7,073 nt of DNA from JBFXAN01 sp050184225 (GTDB taxonomy: Bacteria > Chloroflexota > Dehalococcoidia > CAUJGQ01). The stretch lies in the NCBI GenBank assembly GCA_050184225.1, contig JBFXAN010000255.1, positions 1 to 7,073 of the forward strand. Reading direction: 5' to 3'. Of this stretch, positions 5,917 through 7,073 are shown piece by piece (positions within the stretch are counted from its first letter, which is position 1; every line of letters starts with the position of its first letter). A program made the position numbers and the translations under genes. The notes below the pieces were generated by a model. It did not search any database. It was not told where the DNA came from and saw only the letters and a list, made by a program, of their open reading frames with translations.

Positions 5917-6859
5917 AGCGAATCCTCGGATCGAGCACGCTGTAGGCAAGATCGGTGAGCAGGTTTGCGGCGAGTACGGCAAAGGCGGCGAGGAGGACGA
6001 CGCCCTGGATCACCGGCAGGTCTTGTGAGAAGACAGAGCTCACAGCGAGCCGCCCCATCCCAGGGATCGCGAACACTTGCTCAATCACCACCGTTCCGCC
6101 GATGAGACCACCCGCTTGAATGCCGAGCACGGTCAGCACCGGCAGCATCGCGTTGCGGAGCGCGTGCACGATGACCACCCGGCGGTTGCGAAGCCCTTTT
6201 GCGTGTGCCGTCCGAACGTAGTCCTGATTGAGCACTTCCAGCATGGCGGATCGAGTCTGGCGCGTGAGCGATCCCGTCATGTGCACGCCGAGCGTGATCG
6301 CCGGAAGCGCCAGGTACCGCAATGCCTGAACCGGGTCATCCCACAGATCGACGAAGCCGGAAGGCGGCAGCAGGTTGAACCAGACACTGAAGATCAGGAT
6401 GAACATGATGCCCATCCAAAAGCTTGGCATCGCCACACCGCTCAAGGCGGCGATCGTGGCGGCGTGGTCGAGCCATGAGTTTCGCTTGAGGGCAGCCAGT
6501 ACGCCGAGCGGAATCGAGATCACGACGCCAATGAGCCACGCAACCATGGCCAGCTGGAGCGTGACCGGCAGCCGGTCGCCGATCGCCTCCCGAACGGGCT
6601 GATGCGTCTGAATCGACATACCCAGATCGCCGCGTAGCGCGTTCGTCAGCCAGTTGAGATACTGCACCGGCAACGGGTCGTTCAACCCCAGATCTTCACG
6701 CAGCTGTGCCTCCACTTCCGGTGTGGTCGCGACCTCCTCGCCCAGCAGCGCGGTGACCGGGTCACCTGAAAGCAGGTTGGTCAACGCAAAGACGGTGATC
6801 GAAACCAGAAGCAAGACCGGGATGGCATTGAGCAGCCGGCGGATCACATAGGCACTCAT
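5906..6859 (-). CDS. ABC transporter permease, DppB/OppB-like
   Basis: The product is 317 residues. ATG 6859 gives the classic MSAYVIRRLLNAIPVLLLVS opening; AGGTG (6868-6864) and GGAG lie just upstream and overlap the previous stop. An earlier in-frame ATG at 6934 would lie inside the solute-binding-protein gene and is rejected. Segments: TM1 about 9-30, the periplasmic region with LREDLGLNDPLPVQYLNWL (53-71) and GDLGMS (77-82), TM helices about 100-122, 133-162 and 182-195, the EAA loop DYVRTAHAKGLRNRRVVIVHAL (213-234, key residues A.GL....V...HALRN), TM about 237-260, FAIPGMGRL (263-271), and TM about 283-305 before LDPRIRYGS. It pairs with the DppC-like gene. No ATP-binding subunit gene follows the two permeases, which is where dppD/dppF usually sit. 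Confidence 0.95.
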   Translation of the reverse strand: MSAYVIRRLLNAIPVLLLVSITVFALTNLLSGDPVTALLGEEVATTPEVEAQLREDLGLNDPLPVQYLNWLTNALRGDLGMSIQTHQPVREAIGDRLPVTLQLAMVAWLIGVVISIPLGVLAALKRNSWLDHAATIAALSGVAMPSFWMGIMFILIFSVWFNLLPPSGFVDLWDDPVQALRYLALPAITLGVHMTGSLTRQTRSAMLEVLNQDYVRTAHAKGLRNRRVVIVHALRNAMLPVLTVLGIQAGGLIGGTVVIEQVFAIPGMGRLAVSSVFSQDLPVIQGVVLLAAFAVLAANLLTDLAYSVLDPRIRYGS

Positions 6860-6866
6860 CCGGCAC

Positions 6867-7073
6867 CTACTCCGCGATCCACAATTCGTGAAGGCGCAAC
6901 TTGCCATCGCCATACGGCGTGAAATTGCGCACACGCTTGCTCATGCCAACCTGGTTGGTGTTCTGGGTGAAGAAAATTCCATGCACGTTCTCTACGACGA
7001 GTTGCTGGATCTCGTCATACAGCGGCTTGCGCTGAGGAATGTCATATAGCTGGCGCGCCTTCTCAATCAGTTG
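6867..7073 (-). CDS. ABC transporter substrate-binding protein (family 5), C-terminal end
   Basis: The frame is open from the window edge to TAG 6869-6867 and gives the last 68 residues. The helix of type ARQLYDIPQRKPLYDEIQQL (6-25) followed by FFTQNTNQVGMSKRVRNFTP (34-53) is the usual terminus of Opp/Dpp-type solute-binding proteins: a helix ('a....d...R..ly..iq..v.....i......n.....k.v.gf...p') packed before the final strand, here ending LHELWIAE. The mature protein would capture the ligand outside the membrane and deliver it to the two permeases. The signal peptide and ligand pocket are outside the window. It is separated from the DppB-like start by 7 nt, so they are certainly co-transcribed. 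Confidence 0.85.
   Translation of the reverse strand, partial: QLIEKARQLYDIPQRKPLYDEIQQLVVENVHGIFFTQNTNQVGMSKRVRNFTPYGDGKLRLHELWIAE

Noticed and set aside
6860..6934. 25-residue N-terminal extension of the DppB-like permease
   Set aside because: It would run through the coding end of the solute-binding-protein gene, and MSAYVIRRLL at 6859 is the usual family start.
1..7073. tRNA, rRNA, CRISPR arrays, transposase genes, terminal inverted repeats, phage genes
   Set aside because: None were seen on either strand; there are no regularly spaced repeats and no recombinase or transposase motifs in any convincing frame.

Overview
This window is dense bacterial DNA of roughly 60% GC by eye. It has short intergenic gaps, overlapping genes and a catabolic or accessory flavour. 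The families present (isocitrate lyase/PEP mutase, trans-aconitate-methyltransferase-like, LysR, class III CoA-transferases, Opp/Dpp-type ABC transporter) are typical of soil or marine Chloroflexota, Actinobacteria or Burkholderiales. The sequence does not decide which. No rRNA, tRNA, CRISPR, insertion sequence or phage signal was seen.

Plus-strand half (1-2436): the C-terminal end of an isocitrate lyase/phosphoenolpyruvate mutase-family lyase is followed by a strong hairpin (306-346). Next comes a trans-aconitate 2-methyltransferase-like gene (521-1273) whose SAM fold appears to lack the second beta strand region. A speculative 56-codon ORF starts on its stop codon (1273-1443). A LysR-type regulator (1531-2436) has an excellent Shine-Dalgarno. 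It converges on the minus-strand block across only 56 bp.

Minus-strand half (7073 down to 2493) reads as one tightly packed operon: end of an Opp/Dpp-family solute-binding protein, DppB-like permease, DppC-like permease, a previously hidden 56-residue small protein, CaiB/BaiF CoA-transferase A with the catalytic Asp, and CaiB/BaiF CoA-transferase B with Gln in its place. Gene junctions are 7 nt apart, 11 nt overlapping, 1 nt overlapping (TGATG), 8 nt overlapping and 10 nt apart, so translation is probably coupled along the block. No ATP-binding subunit lies between the permeases and the CoA-transferases.

Inferred joint role: import of an organic acid or similar small molecule, followed by CoA activation by a possibly heteromeric class III CoA-transferase. 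The acid-handling genes on the plus strand (C-C lyase family, trans-aconitate methyltransferase family) fit a carboxylic-acid theme, but the substrate cannot be named. The most noteworthy items are the small gene 4859-5029, the RNA hairpin it contains that would bury the ribosome-binding site of CoA-transferase A, the shortened methyltransferase core, and the Asp-to-Gln CoA-transferase.
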